From contig RFNU01000172.1 in NCBI GenBank assembly GCA_009927065.1, positions 1-10,136 on the forward strand: a DNA stretch of 10,136 nucleotides, given 5' to 3'. This DNA comes from a bacterium (GTDB lineage Bacteria; Pseudomonadota; Gammaproteobacteria; Berkiellales; Berkiellaceae). Shown here piece by piece: positions 1-6,262 of this stretch (its first letter is position 1; the number at the start of each line of letters is the position of its first letter). The notes under the pieces are model-generated. The model saw only the letters and a list, made by a program, of their open reading frames with translations, was not told the DNA's origin and ran no database searches. The position numbers and the translations under genes are program-made.

Positions 1-1
1 A

Positions 2-292
2 ATTAAAGGCGGTCTTGTATATCAAGCTAAACCAAGTGTGTTTGTGCTATCACAAGGTGATCATTTAGAGCTACCTAATTTTACGATTTCTTATCCACAA
101 GCAGATGGTTTAAGTAGCCGTTATATTATTAATGGAAAAGCAGTCTATTGCAAACCCACAAAAGAAGATAACATCTGGAGTATACCATCACCGATCAGCG
201 ACTCTTTTTGCTCTCGCAACACCGTCATTGTTCATACTGATGGCACTTACTTATACATCGAGAATCATCAACCTCTTGCTGTTTTAGCTTAA
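2..292 (+). CDS. Unrecognised small protein, first of a tandem pair (5' end outside window)
   Basis: I do not recognise the family. The frame is open from base 2. The residues before the GTG at 38 (IKGGLVYQAKPSV) line up with the N-terminal part of the next gene (VSGGSVYKHEVNF), so the gene starts to the left of the window, probably about nine residues upstream, and the GTG at 38 is not its start. About 45 of the 72 residues from FVLS to YLYIE are identical to the next gene, counted by eye. Shared blocks are FVLSxGD, LPxFxISYP, NGK, KEDNxW, PSPISDSF and YLYIE. The protein is polar and probably beta-rich, with alternating hydrophobic residues, and no membrane segment is visible. The 25-bp gap to the next gene suggests one transcript. 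Function unknown. Confidence 0.75.
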   Translation: MKGGLVYQAKPSVFVLSQGDHLELPNFTISYPQADGLSSRYIINGKAVYCKPTKEDNIWSIPSPISDSFCSRNTVIVHTDGTYLYIENHQPLAVLA

Positions 293-317
293 ATATTCAT
301 ATCAAAGGAGTGAGCAT

Positions 318-638
318 ATGAAAATTATTAAAAATATTCAATCTGTTAGTGGTGGATCTGTTTATAAACACGAAGTGAATTTCTTTGTTTTAAGCCCTGG
401 CGATAGTTTAGTATTACCTGACTTTGAAATTAGCTACCCTAATGCAGGGGGACCAAGCGTTACCTATACCGTCAATGGTAAAACGATTAATTGTAACAAA
501 CAAAAGGAAGACAATACTTGGACCTCTCCATCACCTATTAGTGATTCATTTTTTTCGAAAAACAATATTGTTGTTCAAACTGACGAGCATTACTTATATA
601 TTGAAGCAAGCTATCTTACTCCGTACTTGCCGGCTTAA
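318..638 (+). CDS. Unrecognised small protein, second of a tandem pair (106 aa)
   Basis: Complete 106-residue gene of unknown function. The ATG at 318 follows a strong Shine-Dalgarno sequence, AAAGGAG at 304-310, seven bases upstream, which fixes the start. The N-terminus (MKIIKNIQSV) is not a signal peptide and no membrane helix is seen, so a cytoplasmic protein, or one secreted without a Sec signal, is likely. The body shares the blocks FVLSPGD, LPDFEISYP, NGK, KEDNTW, SPSPISDSF and YLYIE with the gene upstream, so the two arose by tandem duplication. The first gene has extra cysteines (YC and FCS), whereas this one keeps a single Cys after NGKTIN. The C-terminal ends (about 10 residues) have diverged completely. 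A strong terminator follows eight bases after the stop. It might be a small secreted, effector or immunity-type protein, but nothing in the sequence decides this. Confidence 0.8.
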   Translation: MKIIKNIQSVSGGSVYKHEVNFFVLSPGDSLVLPDFEISYPNAGGPSVTYTVNGKTINCNKQKEDNTWTSPSPISDSFFSKNNIVVQTDEHYLYIEASYLTPYLPA

Positions 639-645
639 TCATCAT

Positions 646-686
646 ACTATCGACTGTGTATCAGTCGATAGTGCTCTTCGGTTTTT
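646..686 (+). terminator. Rho-independent terminator of the tandem small-gene pair
   Basis: A perfect 10-bp stem, ACTATCGACT at 646-655 with AGTCGATAGT at 663-672 and a 7-base loop, lies eight bases after the stop of the second small gene. A T-run (682-686) follows after nine bases. The T-run is a little distant from the stem. There is no T-run on the other side, so it works for + strand transcripts. The right arm and loop overlap the 3' end of ubiG, which comes from the opposite direction. Confidence 0.7.
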
Positions 687-1335
687 GCCAAGCTCCAATA
701 TAGTTTATCGATAAACTCTCACCTAAAAAAAATTTTGATGACTCTAAGGGATTGAATATCATTCCTCTTATGTCTTTGCAGACACAAGGCTCAAGATACT
801 GAATTAATTCTTCAGGGGTTATAAATTTTTCGAAAGAATGTGTTTTATAAGGAAGCCATTTAAAAATATATTCAGCCAGAACAATCGCACTTATATAAGC
901 AGCTAATGAGCGATTAATTGTTGAAATAAATAACCAACCACCTGGTTTAAGCCAAGAGACAAGTCTCTCACAAACCAGTTTAGGATTATCGACATGCTCA
1001 AGCATCTCAAAGCATGTTATAAAATCATATTGCGCTATGGGTGTAAAAGTTTCGACAGGATGGCAATGATAAAGAATTGACAAGTTACGATCTATAGCTT
1101 CCTTTCTGGCTATATCAATCAGAGCTTGTTCGCTATCGAGTCCTTCAATATTGATCTTTTGAGCAGCCAGAGTTAATGGAACTAAACCACCCCCTGTACC
1201 AACATCAAGTCCATGATCATCACAGTTGATAGAGTTCAGAACAAAAGGAATTCTAATTTTATTCATGGCATGAAGCAAGCCCATTTCACCATTTTGATCA
1301 AACCATGTACTTGCAAATCGTTCAAAATCGCCCAC
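661..1335 (-). CDS. ubiG: UbiG-like ubiquinone biosynthesis O-methyltransferase
   Basis: SAM-dependent methyltransferase; UbiG does both O-methylation steps on the ubiquinone ring. The 224 residues follow E. coli UbiG, as I remember it, from FERFASTWFDQNGE onward. They carry SAM motif I DVGTGGG (44-50; the usual Cys is Thr here), GLD (65-67) for the ribose-binding acid, CFEMLEHVDNP (108-118) and LKPGG (129-133). The block AEYIFKWLPYKTHSFEKFI (154-172) matches the UbiG membrane-contact region, and FNPL...INYIGAWQ is the UbiG-type C-terminus. The start is GTG at 1335: an in-frame TGA lies 12 codons upstream with no other usual start between, so the N-terminus is about 20 residues shorter than in E. 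coli. The RBS (AGAGA) is weak. The gene lies 66 bp after the lapA-like gene on the same strand and could share its transcript. Its last codons overlap the convergent terminator. Confidence 0.9.
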   Translation of the reverse strand: MGDFERFASTWFDQNGEMGLLHAMNKIRIPFVLNSINCDDHGLDVGTGGGLVPLTLAAQKINIEGLDSEQALIDIARKEAIDRNLSILYHCHPVETFTPIAQYDFITCFEMLEHVDNPKLVCERLVSWLKPGGWLFISTINRSLAAYISAIVLAEYIFKWLPYKTHSFEKFITPEELIQYLEPCVCKDIRGMIFNPLESSKFFLGESLSINYIGAWQKPKSTID

Positions 1336-1401
1336 AAGAGATCTCTTTGTAGTTATGACTAAAGGTCATTTTATCATTAAATCAAAAAAGCGATACTGTA
1401 G

Positions 1402-1617
1402 TTAATGTTTAGGATTAAACCAAGACGCCATTTTAACAAAACAGTTTGACGATGTTTGTAAAAGCGATCCAAGAAGCAAACTTAAAATCACCAGCACAGA
1501 CAAAGGCAATGAAAGATCGAACCAAAAAAGATGTAATAAAACTCTTTGTAAATTCATCGATACAAACAAGACTACTAATCCTGAAAAAACAATAAACTTT
1601 AATACACTGAAAAACAT
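1402..1617 (-). CDS. lapA: LapA-like (lipopolysaccharide assembly protein A / DUF1049) inner-membrane protein
   Basis: Seventy-one residues with two hydrophobic helices, about 4-20 and 36-54, joined by a short loop containing MNLQRVLLHLFWFDLSLPLS. This is the LapA-domain pattern: a helix, then N-x-Q-x-V-x-L, then an aromatic/Leu stretch and a second helix. In Enterobacteria LapA works with LapB at the inner membrane in adjusting LPS synthesis. The protein is shorter than E. coli LapA (about 100 aa) and lacks its cytoplasmic coiled tail, ending in WFNPKH. Location downstream of rpsA also fits, since lapA follows rpsA-ihfB in many gammaproteobacteria. The ATG at 1617 is only two bases after the stop of the upstream gene, so translation is probably coupled. 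No lapB follows here; ubiG comes instead. The family call rests on pattern and context and is fairly likely. Confidence 0.65.
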   Translation of the reverse strand: MFFSVLKFIVFSGLVVLFVSMNLQRVLLHLFWFDLSLPLSVLVILSLLLGSLLQTSSNCFVKMASWFNPKH

Positions 1618-1619
1618 GA

Positions 1620-2132
1620 TTATTGAACCTCTACATGCATCTTAAGAGTATATTCGGCATTCTCATGTTTAATGTCAATCTGCTGTGTTAATAAAGTATG
1701 ATCTTTGCTCAATAAGTGCGCGAAGTTCTCTACACTCCATAAGGCTTTGAGTTGGTTTTTGTCGTTATGAAGCGTAATACCGATTGTTCCACATAACTGA
1801 TCTGCAATAAGTGGCGGCATTTCTCGTTCAATTACCGATAGAGTCAACAGTACTTTTTGATCTTGTTGGACTAAACCTTTCCAAAAAACTGTAGGCTTAA
1901 AATTCACTAAATTTGATTGAGTATAACTAAATGGATACATCGGATAAAGCTCTGCTGATCGCTTTCCGTTAGCTTTTTCATCAATAACATAAAAATAAAG
2001 CTGATCTCCTAGTCCATCACTTTGCTTTTTTATTTCAATCTTATCTACTATGAGTAAAACATTCATGGCATAACATGTTGATAGAATAAGAGTTTGAGAA
2101 AAAAATAATCGACGTAATATAGCTCTAAACAT
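1620..2132 (-). CDS. Unrecognised exported protein between rpsA and lapA
   Basis: 170 residues, family not recognised. The N-terminus has positive charges (MFRAILRR) followed by a hydrophobic stretch to about residue 22, a Sec-type signal peptide. Cleavage could follow CYA (22). ILSTC at 16-20 resembles a lipobox, but Thr before the Cys makes a lipoprotein less likely. The mature part looks beta-rich, with alternating hydrophobic residues (DQLYFYVID, VLLTLSVIE, TLKMHVEVQ) and one further Cys in DQLCGTIGITLHND, so a periplasmic all-beta domain is plausible. The gene has its own predicted promoter (2170-2198), sits just after the rpsA terminator, and its stop is two bases before the lapA-like start, so the two are co-translated. 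It occupies the place of ihfB in related gene orders but is no histone-like protein. A hairpin covers its ribosome-binding site. Confidence 0.75.
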   Translation of the reverse strand: MFRAILRRLFFSQTLILSTCYAMNVLLIVDKIEIKKQSDGLGDQLYFYVIDEKANGKRSAELYPMYPFSYTQSNLVNFKPTVFWKGLVQQDQKVLLTLSVIEREMPPLIADQLCGTIGITLHNDKNQLKALWSVENFAHLLSKDHTLLTQQIDIKHENAEYTLKMHVEVQ

Positions 2133-2150
2133 ATTAGGGAAGTCCTAATA
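2132..2150 (-). promoter_or_regulatory. Hairpin over the ribosome-binding site of the exported-protein gene
   Basis: On the - strand TATTAGG (2150-2144) pairs perfectly with CCTAATA (2138-2132) around a 5-base loop. The left arm holds the only AGGA-like Shine-Dalgarno sequence, and the right arm ends on the A of the ATG start codon. When folded, both the RBS and the start are hidden. Whether this is a real control element is inference. The pairing itself is seen directly. Confidence 0.4.
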
Positions 2151-2169
2151 AAATTGATCTTCTTTATCA

Positions 2170-2198
2170 ACTATAGATACAAAGCTGAATTAGGACAA
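2170..2198 (-). promoter_or_regulatory. Sigma-70-type promoter for the exported protein / lapA operon
   Basis: Reading the - strand, TTGTCC (2198-2193) and TATAGT (2175-2170) are separated by exactly 17 bases, matching the -35 and -10 consensus at 4/6 and 5/6. It lies between the rpsA terminator and the ATG at 2132, predicting a leader of about 30 bases that contains the RBS hairpin. Confidence 0.55.
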
Positions 2199-2218
2199 GA
2201 AAAGATATAATGAGGAAG

Positions 2219-2245
2219 CTTACTACCAGCGTTGCTGGTAGTAAG
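2219..2245 (-). terminator. Terminator-like hairpin after rpsA
   Basis: A perfect 12-bp stem, CTTACTACCAGC with GCTGGTAGTAAG and a 3-base loop, sits 21 bp after the rpsA stop. On the - strand it is followed by a pyrimidine-rich stretch with short T-runs (2218-2199) rather than a solid T-tract. It could terminate rpsA transcription or protect its 3' end. Since a fresh promoter follows, termination is likely. Confidence 0.6.
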
Positions 2246-2266
2246 AATAACATGTAAAAGATAAAA

Positions 2267-4000
2267 TTAATTTTTATCTTTAAACTGTTCTTTGAGGAGG
2301 TCACCAAGAGTAGAATTACCGGCGCCATCTTGACGTGTGTAATCACGAAGAACAGCTGCTTCTTCTTGTGATTCTTTCGCACGAATAGAAAGTGCAACTT
2401 GACGGTTTTTTCTATCAATGTTAGTGATTTTAGCTTCTACTGTTTGATCAACACTTAAAACATCGCGTGCATCATTAATTTTATCACGAGAAATATCTTG
2501 TGCTTTTAAATAGCCTAAAACTTCAGGAGCTAACTCAAGAGTTGCACCACGAGCATCAACTTCTTTAACCACACCAGTTACGATAGAGCCTTTTGCATAA
2601 TCAACACAGAACTGATTGAAAGGATCGTTTTCTAACTGTTTAATGCCAAGAGAAATTCTTTCTCTTTCAGCATCAACTGCAAGCACGATAGCTTCAATTT
2701 CTTGACCGCGCTTATAATCTTTAACAGCTTCTTCGCCTGCTTTGTGCCAAGAAATATCAGATAAGTGAACTAAACCATCGATACTACCTTCTAAGCCAAC
2801 AAAAATTCCAAAATCAGTAATGGAACGAATACGTCCTTTGATTTTATCACCTTTTTGACGTTGAGCAGCAAATGCATGCCATGGGCTAGATTTGCATTGT
2901 TTCAATCCAAGTGAAATACGACGACGTTCTTCATCAATCTCAAGAATCATGACTTCAACATTTTCACCTAACTCAACAACTTTCGAAGGATGAATATTTC
3001 TGTTTGTCCAATCCATTTCTGAAACGTGAACTAAACCTTCAATGCCTTCTTCAAGCTCAACAAAACATCCATAATCAGCAATATTGGTCACAACACCATT
3101 GACGCGCTTACCTTCTGGATAACGATTCGCCATACCAACCCATGGATCTTCGCCTAATTGTTTGAGGCCTAATGAAACACGCATTTTATCTTTATCAAAC
3201 TTCAACACTTTAACAGTTAAGTTTTGACCTATTGTTAAGACATCTTGAGGATGTTTTACGCGTTTCCAAGTAATATCGGTAATATGTAACAAGCCATCAA
3301 TACCACCAAGATCAACGAATGCGCCATAGTCTGTCAAATTCTTAACAACACCCTGAACAATACTACCTTCTTGTAGCGAGTGAAGAAGAGCTTCTTTCTC
3401 TGCTGTGTTTTCACTTTCAATAACTGCACGACGTGATACAACGACGTTATTACGTTTTTGATCCAGTTTGATAACTTTAAGCTCAAGCTCCGATCCTTCA
3501 AGATTTTGATCTTTCATGAGGCGAATATCAATTAAAGAGCCAGGCAAGAATGCACGAATCCCTTTAATATCAACGGTAAATCCGCCTTTAACTTTACCAA
3601 CGATAAGAGCAAGAATACTGGTCTTGTCTTCTTGAGCTTGTGCAAGTTCTGCCCATGCTTCAATTTTCTTGGCTTTAGTTCTTGAAATTCTTGTTTCACC
3701 GCTGCCATCTTCGAAAGATTCAACGGCTACTGGAACGTTATCGCCCACAGCGATTTCTAACTTGCCATCTTTATCTAGAAACTCGTCAAGTTTAACGAGA
3801 CCTTCAGACTTTAATGGAGTATCAATAACTGCATATCCACGATCATGATTGATACTCAAAACAGTACCATGAATGACGCTACCTGGATGGAAATCGATTT
3901 TTTCGAGAATTTGTTCGAGCAATCGTGAAAATTGTTCGGTTGCTTGTAGCTCAACGGGATCTACAGCTAAATAATCATGATCTTTGAGAGAAAGAGACAT
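2267..4000 (-). CDS. rpsA: 30S ribosomal protein S1
   Basis: S1 binds mRNA on the 30S subunit and helps start translation on messages with weak or structured leaders. The 577 residues hold six S1 (OB-fold) domains at about 40-108, 126-194, 211-280, 297-367, 384-454 and 471-540, the gammaproteobacterial arrangement. Near-invariant stretches are KVKGGFTVDIKGIRAFLPGS (136-155) in domain 2, KLDQKRNNVVVSRRAVIE in its last strand, and NLTDYGAFVDLGGIDGLLHI (221-240) in domain 3. The protein is about 20 residues longer than E. coli S1, mostly as an N-terminal extension (MSLSLKDHDYLAVDPVELQA). The ATG at 4000 has only a distant AGGA (12 bases upstream). S1 genes commonly have poor RBSs because S1 controls its own translation, and the 182-bp gap to cmk leaves room for such a leader. 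It has a predicted promoter of its own (4090-4118) and a 3' hairpin. Confidence 0.98.
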   Translation of the reverse strand: MSLSLKDHDYLAVDPVELQATEQFSRLLEQILEKIDFHPGSVIHGTVLSINHDRGYAVIDTPLKSEGLVKLDEFLDKDGKLEIAVGDNVPVAVESFEDGSGETRISRTKAKKIEAWAELAQAQEDKTSILALIVGKVKGGFTVDIKGIRAFLPGSLIDIRLMKDQNLEGSELELKVIKLDQKRNNVVVSRRAVIESENTAEKEALLHSLQEGSIVQGVVKNLTDYGAFVDLGGIDGLLHITDITWKRVKHPQDVLTIGQNLTVKVLKFDKDKMRVSLGLKQLGEDPWVGMANRYPEGKRVNGVVTNIADYGCFVELEEGIEGLVHVSEMDWTNRNIHPSKVVELGENVEVMILEIDEERRRISLGLKQCKSSPWHAFAAQRQKGDKIKGRIRSITDFGIFVGLEGSIDGLVHLSDISWHKAGEEAVKDYKRGQEIEAIVLAVDAERERISLGIKQLENDPFNQFCVDYAKGSIVTGVVKEVDARGATLELAPEVLGYLKAQDISRDKINDARDVLSVDQTVEAKITNIDRKNRQVALSIRAKESQEEAAVLRDYTRQDGAGNSTLGDLLKEQFKDKN

Positions 4001-4089
4001 AATGACTTTAAGTCCTAAGTGTTTGATGAATTGTTAATAAATAAAGATCCAATAGATAAATCTTTGCCTTTAGCGCTAGCTAAGTACAT

Positions 4090-4118
4090 ACTATAACATA
4101 AAGATAGAGTAAAACCAA
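4090..4118 (-). promoter_or_regulatory. rpsA: Probable rpsA promoter
   Basis: On the - strand TTGGTT (4118-4113), a 17-base spacer and TATAGT (4095-4090) form a sigma-70-type pair with a good -10 and a weak -35. The start of transcription would fall near 4083, giving an rpsA leader of about 80 bases. Just downstream of the -10 box lies TTAGC-4-GCTAA (4070-4083), an inverted repeat containing GCTAGC. Confidence 0.45.
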
Positions 4119-4146
4119 AAAACTCAATAAAATGCTTTAATTTGAG
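4117..4146 (-). terminator. Weak intrinsic terminator after cmk
   Basis: On the - strand CTCAA (4146-4142) pairs with TTGAG (4127-4123), with further imperfect A/T pairs inside the loop, and six Ts follow directly (4122-4117). The stem is short and AT-rich, so termination would be leaky at best. It sits between the cmk stop and the predicted rpsA promoter, touching the -35 box. Confidence 0.35.
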
Positions 4147-4182
4147 CAGGATTTTAAAAAATCAATGAGTAAAGTTTATTTT

Positions 4183-4860
4183 TTAAGCTTTCTCAATCTG
4201 TTTTAGCACTAAATCTAAACTCTGTTGAATAGTAAACAGCGATGTATCAATTTCAATAGCATTTTCTGGCTTTCTTAAAGGTGCGAAGAGACGCTGAGTA
4301 TCCCTTAAATCACGCTCTTGTAATTGATGTAATGTTTTCTCAAATGTTGCGGTGAGATCATTCTCTTGCTCTGAAAGAAATCGTCGTTGAGCACGTATCT
4401 CCAAGGAAGCTGTTAAATAAAATTTATAGGCAGCTTGAGGGAAAACAATTGTTCCCATATCTCGTCCATCAGCAACAATATCTTTAACGCAATGAGCAAT
4501 ATCTCGCTGAATAGGTAACAATGCTGCGCGCACAAATTCCTCTTGGGCAACTAAAGAAGCCCAGCGACTCACATGCTCTGAGCGTAAAAGATCATCATTA
4601 AGCAACTTGTCTCTCCAGGTTAAAGAAAGTTTTTTTTCATTATAATTCAATGTAGTGAACTCAAGTTCTTTCTCTAACGTCTCTTTGCTATGAGGTTGAT
4701 GTATTGTTTGAAAAAAAATATATCCCACCGCCCGATACAGCAGCCCTGAATCAAAATGGAAATAATTAAGTTTATTAGCTAACATTCGAGCCAATGTTCC
4801 TTTTCCCGAACATGCTGGGCCATCTATTGTGATAATATTAAGCTTTTCTTTCAGCGACAT
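4183..4860 (-). CDS. cmk: Cytidylate (CMP/dCMP) kinase
   Basis: Cmk phosphorylates CMP and dCMP with ATP, a step in pyrimidine nucleotide supply. The 225 residues show the P-loop GPACSGKGT (14-22), DSGLLYRA (37-44) for nucleotide binding, DGRDMGTIVFP (131-141), the CMP-site signature, and the LID motif RDxxDxxR...APL (183-195). Length matches the family (E. coli 227). I chose ATG 4860, with AGAGAGG four bases upstream, over the TTG at 4875, which would add only five residues and would itself overlap the RBS. The start lies inside the 3' end of serC (23-bp overlap), so the two genes are one operon with coupled translation. In relatives aroA often stands between them; here it is missing. A weak terminator and an independent rpsA promoter follow. 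Confidence 0.97.
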   Translation of the reverse strand: MSLKEKLNIITIDGPACSGKGTLARMLANKLNYFHFDSGLLYRAVGYIFFQTIHQPHSKETLEKELEFTTLNYNEKKLSLTWRDKLLNDDLLRSEHVSRWASLVAQEEFVRAALLPIQRDIAHCVKDIVADGRDMGTIVFPQAAYKFYLTASLEIRAQRRFLSEQENDLTATFEKTLHQLQERDLRDTQRLFAPLRKPENAIEIDTSLFTIQQSLDLVLKQIEKA

Positions 4861-5914
4861 ATTGCCTCTCTTCAAAATGATACAAAAATTTGATGAATCT
4901 AGTCATATCCTGTTCTATCAAGCTATTATACAAACTTATCCGATAACCATCACTAAAATTCTGATGAGCTTTTAAATAAAAAAAACCCTCTTCATGGAGT
5001 AATTGATTAAAAATATCTTTAAGATGATTAAATTCTGGCTTAAAATTAAACGTTATTGTAATAGTTGAACGAAATTCTTTAGCAATTTGATTAATAAAAA
5101 GAAGTGATTGATCCAAAAATAAATAAAGCGCTCGAGCAATTTCTTCACGCTTTTTTATAATAAGCTCTAATGTGTTTTCTTGAATCCATTCAATATAGTT
5201 GGCTATCATCCAGCTATGCATCACTGATGGGGTTGTTTCTTGACTCTTACTACGAGACTGAATTTCATAATTAAGTGAGCTAGGACAAAGAGTATGTGGC
5301 TTAATCTTTAATCTGTCGTATAAAACCAAGGAACATCCTGGCAACCCCAAATTTTTCTGACAACCAACGATAATAATATCATGGGCTTCAAAATTGACTG
5401 GACAACATAAAAAAGATGAGGTCATATCAACAATAACACATGGTACGCCCTGTCGATCGTTGATTTGAAAATACGATCCGGCTAACGTCTCATTATCACA
5501 ATAATATAAAGAATCTAGTGCTAAATGATCCCAGGATTGTTGTTGGCAAATCAATGGGATAACAGATTGCTGCATACGCTTAGCTTCACGAATAGCCCAG
5601 CGTGTCCAATAACCAGTGAGAAGATAGCCTGTACGTTGCTTATGAGAAAGATTCAAAAAAACGCTGCTGATTTGTAATCTTGCCCCACCAGGCATTAATA
5701 AAATCTCAAATCTATCAGGAATACTCAGGAGCGCTCTCAGTTGAGCACAAGCATATGCCCACAATTGCTCAATATCTGCACTTTTATGAGATCGCTCAAA
5801 GATTGATATAGGGCGTTCAAATTCTTGAATAAATTTTTTTTTAATACTTAGAGGTATTGCCGATGGACCCGCTGAAAAATTAAGCACTGAGGATGGATCG
5901 AAACTTTTATCCAC
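4838..5914 (-). CDS. serC: Phosphoserine aminotransferase, divergent
   Basis: A class-V, PLP-dependent aminotransferase. SerC makes phosphoserine from 3-phosphohydroxypyruvate and glutamate, and also serves in PLP synthesis in some bacteria. The 358 residues (E. coli about 362) carry NFSAGPSAIP (12-21), SHK (42-44), PGGARLQ (75-81), GYW (101-103), DMTSSFL (163-169), GCQKNLG (184-190) with Lys187 as the PLP lysine, and YRISLYN (324-330). Two active-site positions differ from E. coli as I remember it: SHR is SHK (Arg42 equivalent to Lys), and the Asn of FNTPPT is Thr in ETTPSV. The start is GTG at 5914: a TGA lies eight codons upstream in frame and no ATG is available. No Shine-Dalgarno is visible, only T-runs. 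A second GTG at codon 10 is possible. It overlaps cmk by 23 bp. The family is certain; full activity is likely but not proven. Confidence 0.9.
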   Translation of the reverse strand: MDKSFDPSSVLNFSAGPSAIPLSIKKKFIQEFERPISIFERSHKSADIEQLWAYACAQLRALLSIPDRFEILLMPGGARLQISSVFLNLSHKQRTGYLLTGYWTRWAIREAKRMQQSVIPLICQQQSWDHLALDSLYYCDNETLAGSYFQINDRQGVPCVIVDMTSSFLCCPVNFEAHDIIIVGCQKNLGLPGCSLVLYDRLKIKPHTLCPSSLNYEIQSRSKSQETTPSVMHSWMIANYIEWIQENTLELIIKKREEIARALYLFLDQSLLFINQIAKEFRSTITITFNFKPEFNHLKDIFNQLLHEEGFFYLKAHQNFSDGYRISLYNSLIEQDMTRFIKFLYHFEERQYVAERKA

Positions 5915-5970
5915 ATTAAAAAAAATAGAAAAATTTCATTCACTATAATATAAAAAAAACAATTAAGTTA

Positions 5971-6159
5971 GGTTCTGTCGACAAAATATTATATGAGAGA
6001 GAAGACAAAAAAAATGGTAGTCTGATTTCGTGAAAAACAACAAAGCTACCATGGATGGATTATCATATCAATGAAAGGCAATGGGAAGTCATTTCTTCTT
6101 TATCTTCAGTATTGCATTCTCATAGTTCTGAGAATTTACGGCTCTTTGATGTTGGGTAG
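5971..6159 (+). mobile_element. Possible IS5-like insertion-sequence remnant (left end plus transposase N-terminus)
   Basis: GGTTCTGTCGACAAAATATT (5971-5990) resembles an IS terminal inverted repeat in style. About 60 bp later an open frame reads KLPWMDYHINERQWEVISSL from 6043, with an ATG at 6055 and a TAG at 6157-6159. The pattern Y-x-I-x-E-x-Q-W-E-x-I followed by ENLRLF is like the start of IS5-family transposases (YxLTDxQWExI...NRLF). Only about 34 codons remain and the catalytic DDE part is absent. I see no matching right inverted repeat in the window. It is a decayed fragment at most, and with so short a match it could be chance. Confidence 0.35.
6007..6052 (-). terminator. Leftward intrinsic terminator
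   Basis: On the - strand ATGGTAG (6052-6046) pairs perfectly with CTACCAT (6020-6014) around a 25-base loop, and a T-run continues directly from the stem (6013-6007). This is a terminator for transcription running toward serC. If the IS reading is right, it also covers the start of the transposase fragment, a known place for hairpins that block read-in. Confidence 0.5.
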
Positions 6160-6216
6160 GCCCGTAAACGGATTCCTTGCATAACGATGATCAACACTCT
6201 TGGCCACAATAAGGGT

Positions 6217-6222
6217 ATTATA
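6217..6222 (-). promoter_or_regulatory. Consensus -10 box, leftward
   Basis: The - strand reads TATAAT at 6222-6217, a perfect -10 hexamer. Upstream is very T-rich (about 6230-6248) but no good TTGACA is seen at 16-18 bases. Transcription would start near 6210 and run left, either ending at the terminator at 6007-6052 (a transcript of about 200 bases) or continuing to serC. Confidence 0.4.
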
Positions 6223-6262
6223 CACTAAAAATATCTAAAAAAACGATCGAGAACAAGATCTT

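Noticed and set aside
424..714. 96-codon open frame on the + strand across the second small gene and its terminator
   Set aside because: It lies in another frame of a well-supported gene with a good RBS, runs through the terminator, and has no RBS or recognisable protein character.
2167..2418. 83-codon - strand frame over the rpsA 3' end
   Set aside because: It overlaps the conserved S1 C-terminus in another frame and passes through the 12-bp terminator hairpin; its hydrophobic look comes from AT-rich codons.
4861..4875. TTG at 4875 as the cmk start
   Set aside because: The ATG at 4860 has an AGAGAGG ribosome-binding site that would fall inside the longer version, and the extra five residues match nothing in the family.
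6136..6225. 29-codon - strand frame beginning at the GTG in GTGTATAAT
   Set aside because: Its start codon lies immediately before the -10 box and could not be in the transcript; no RBS and no recognisable sequence.
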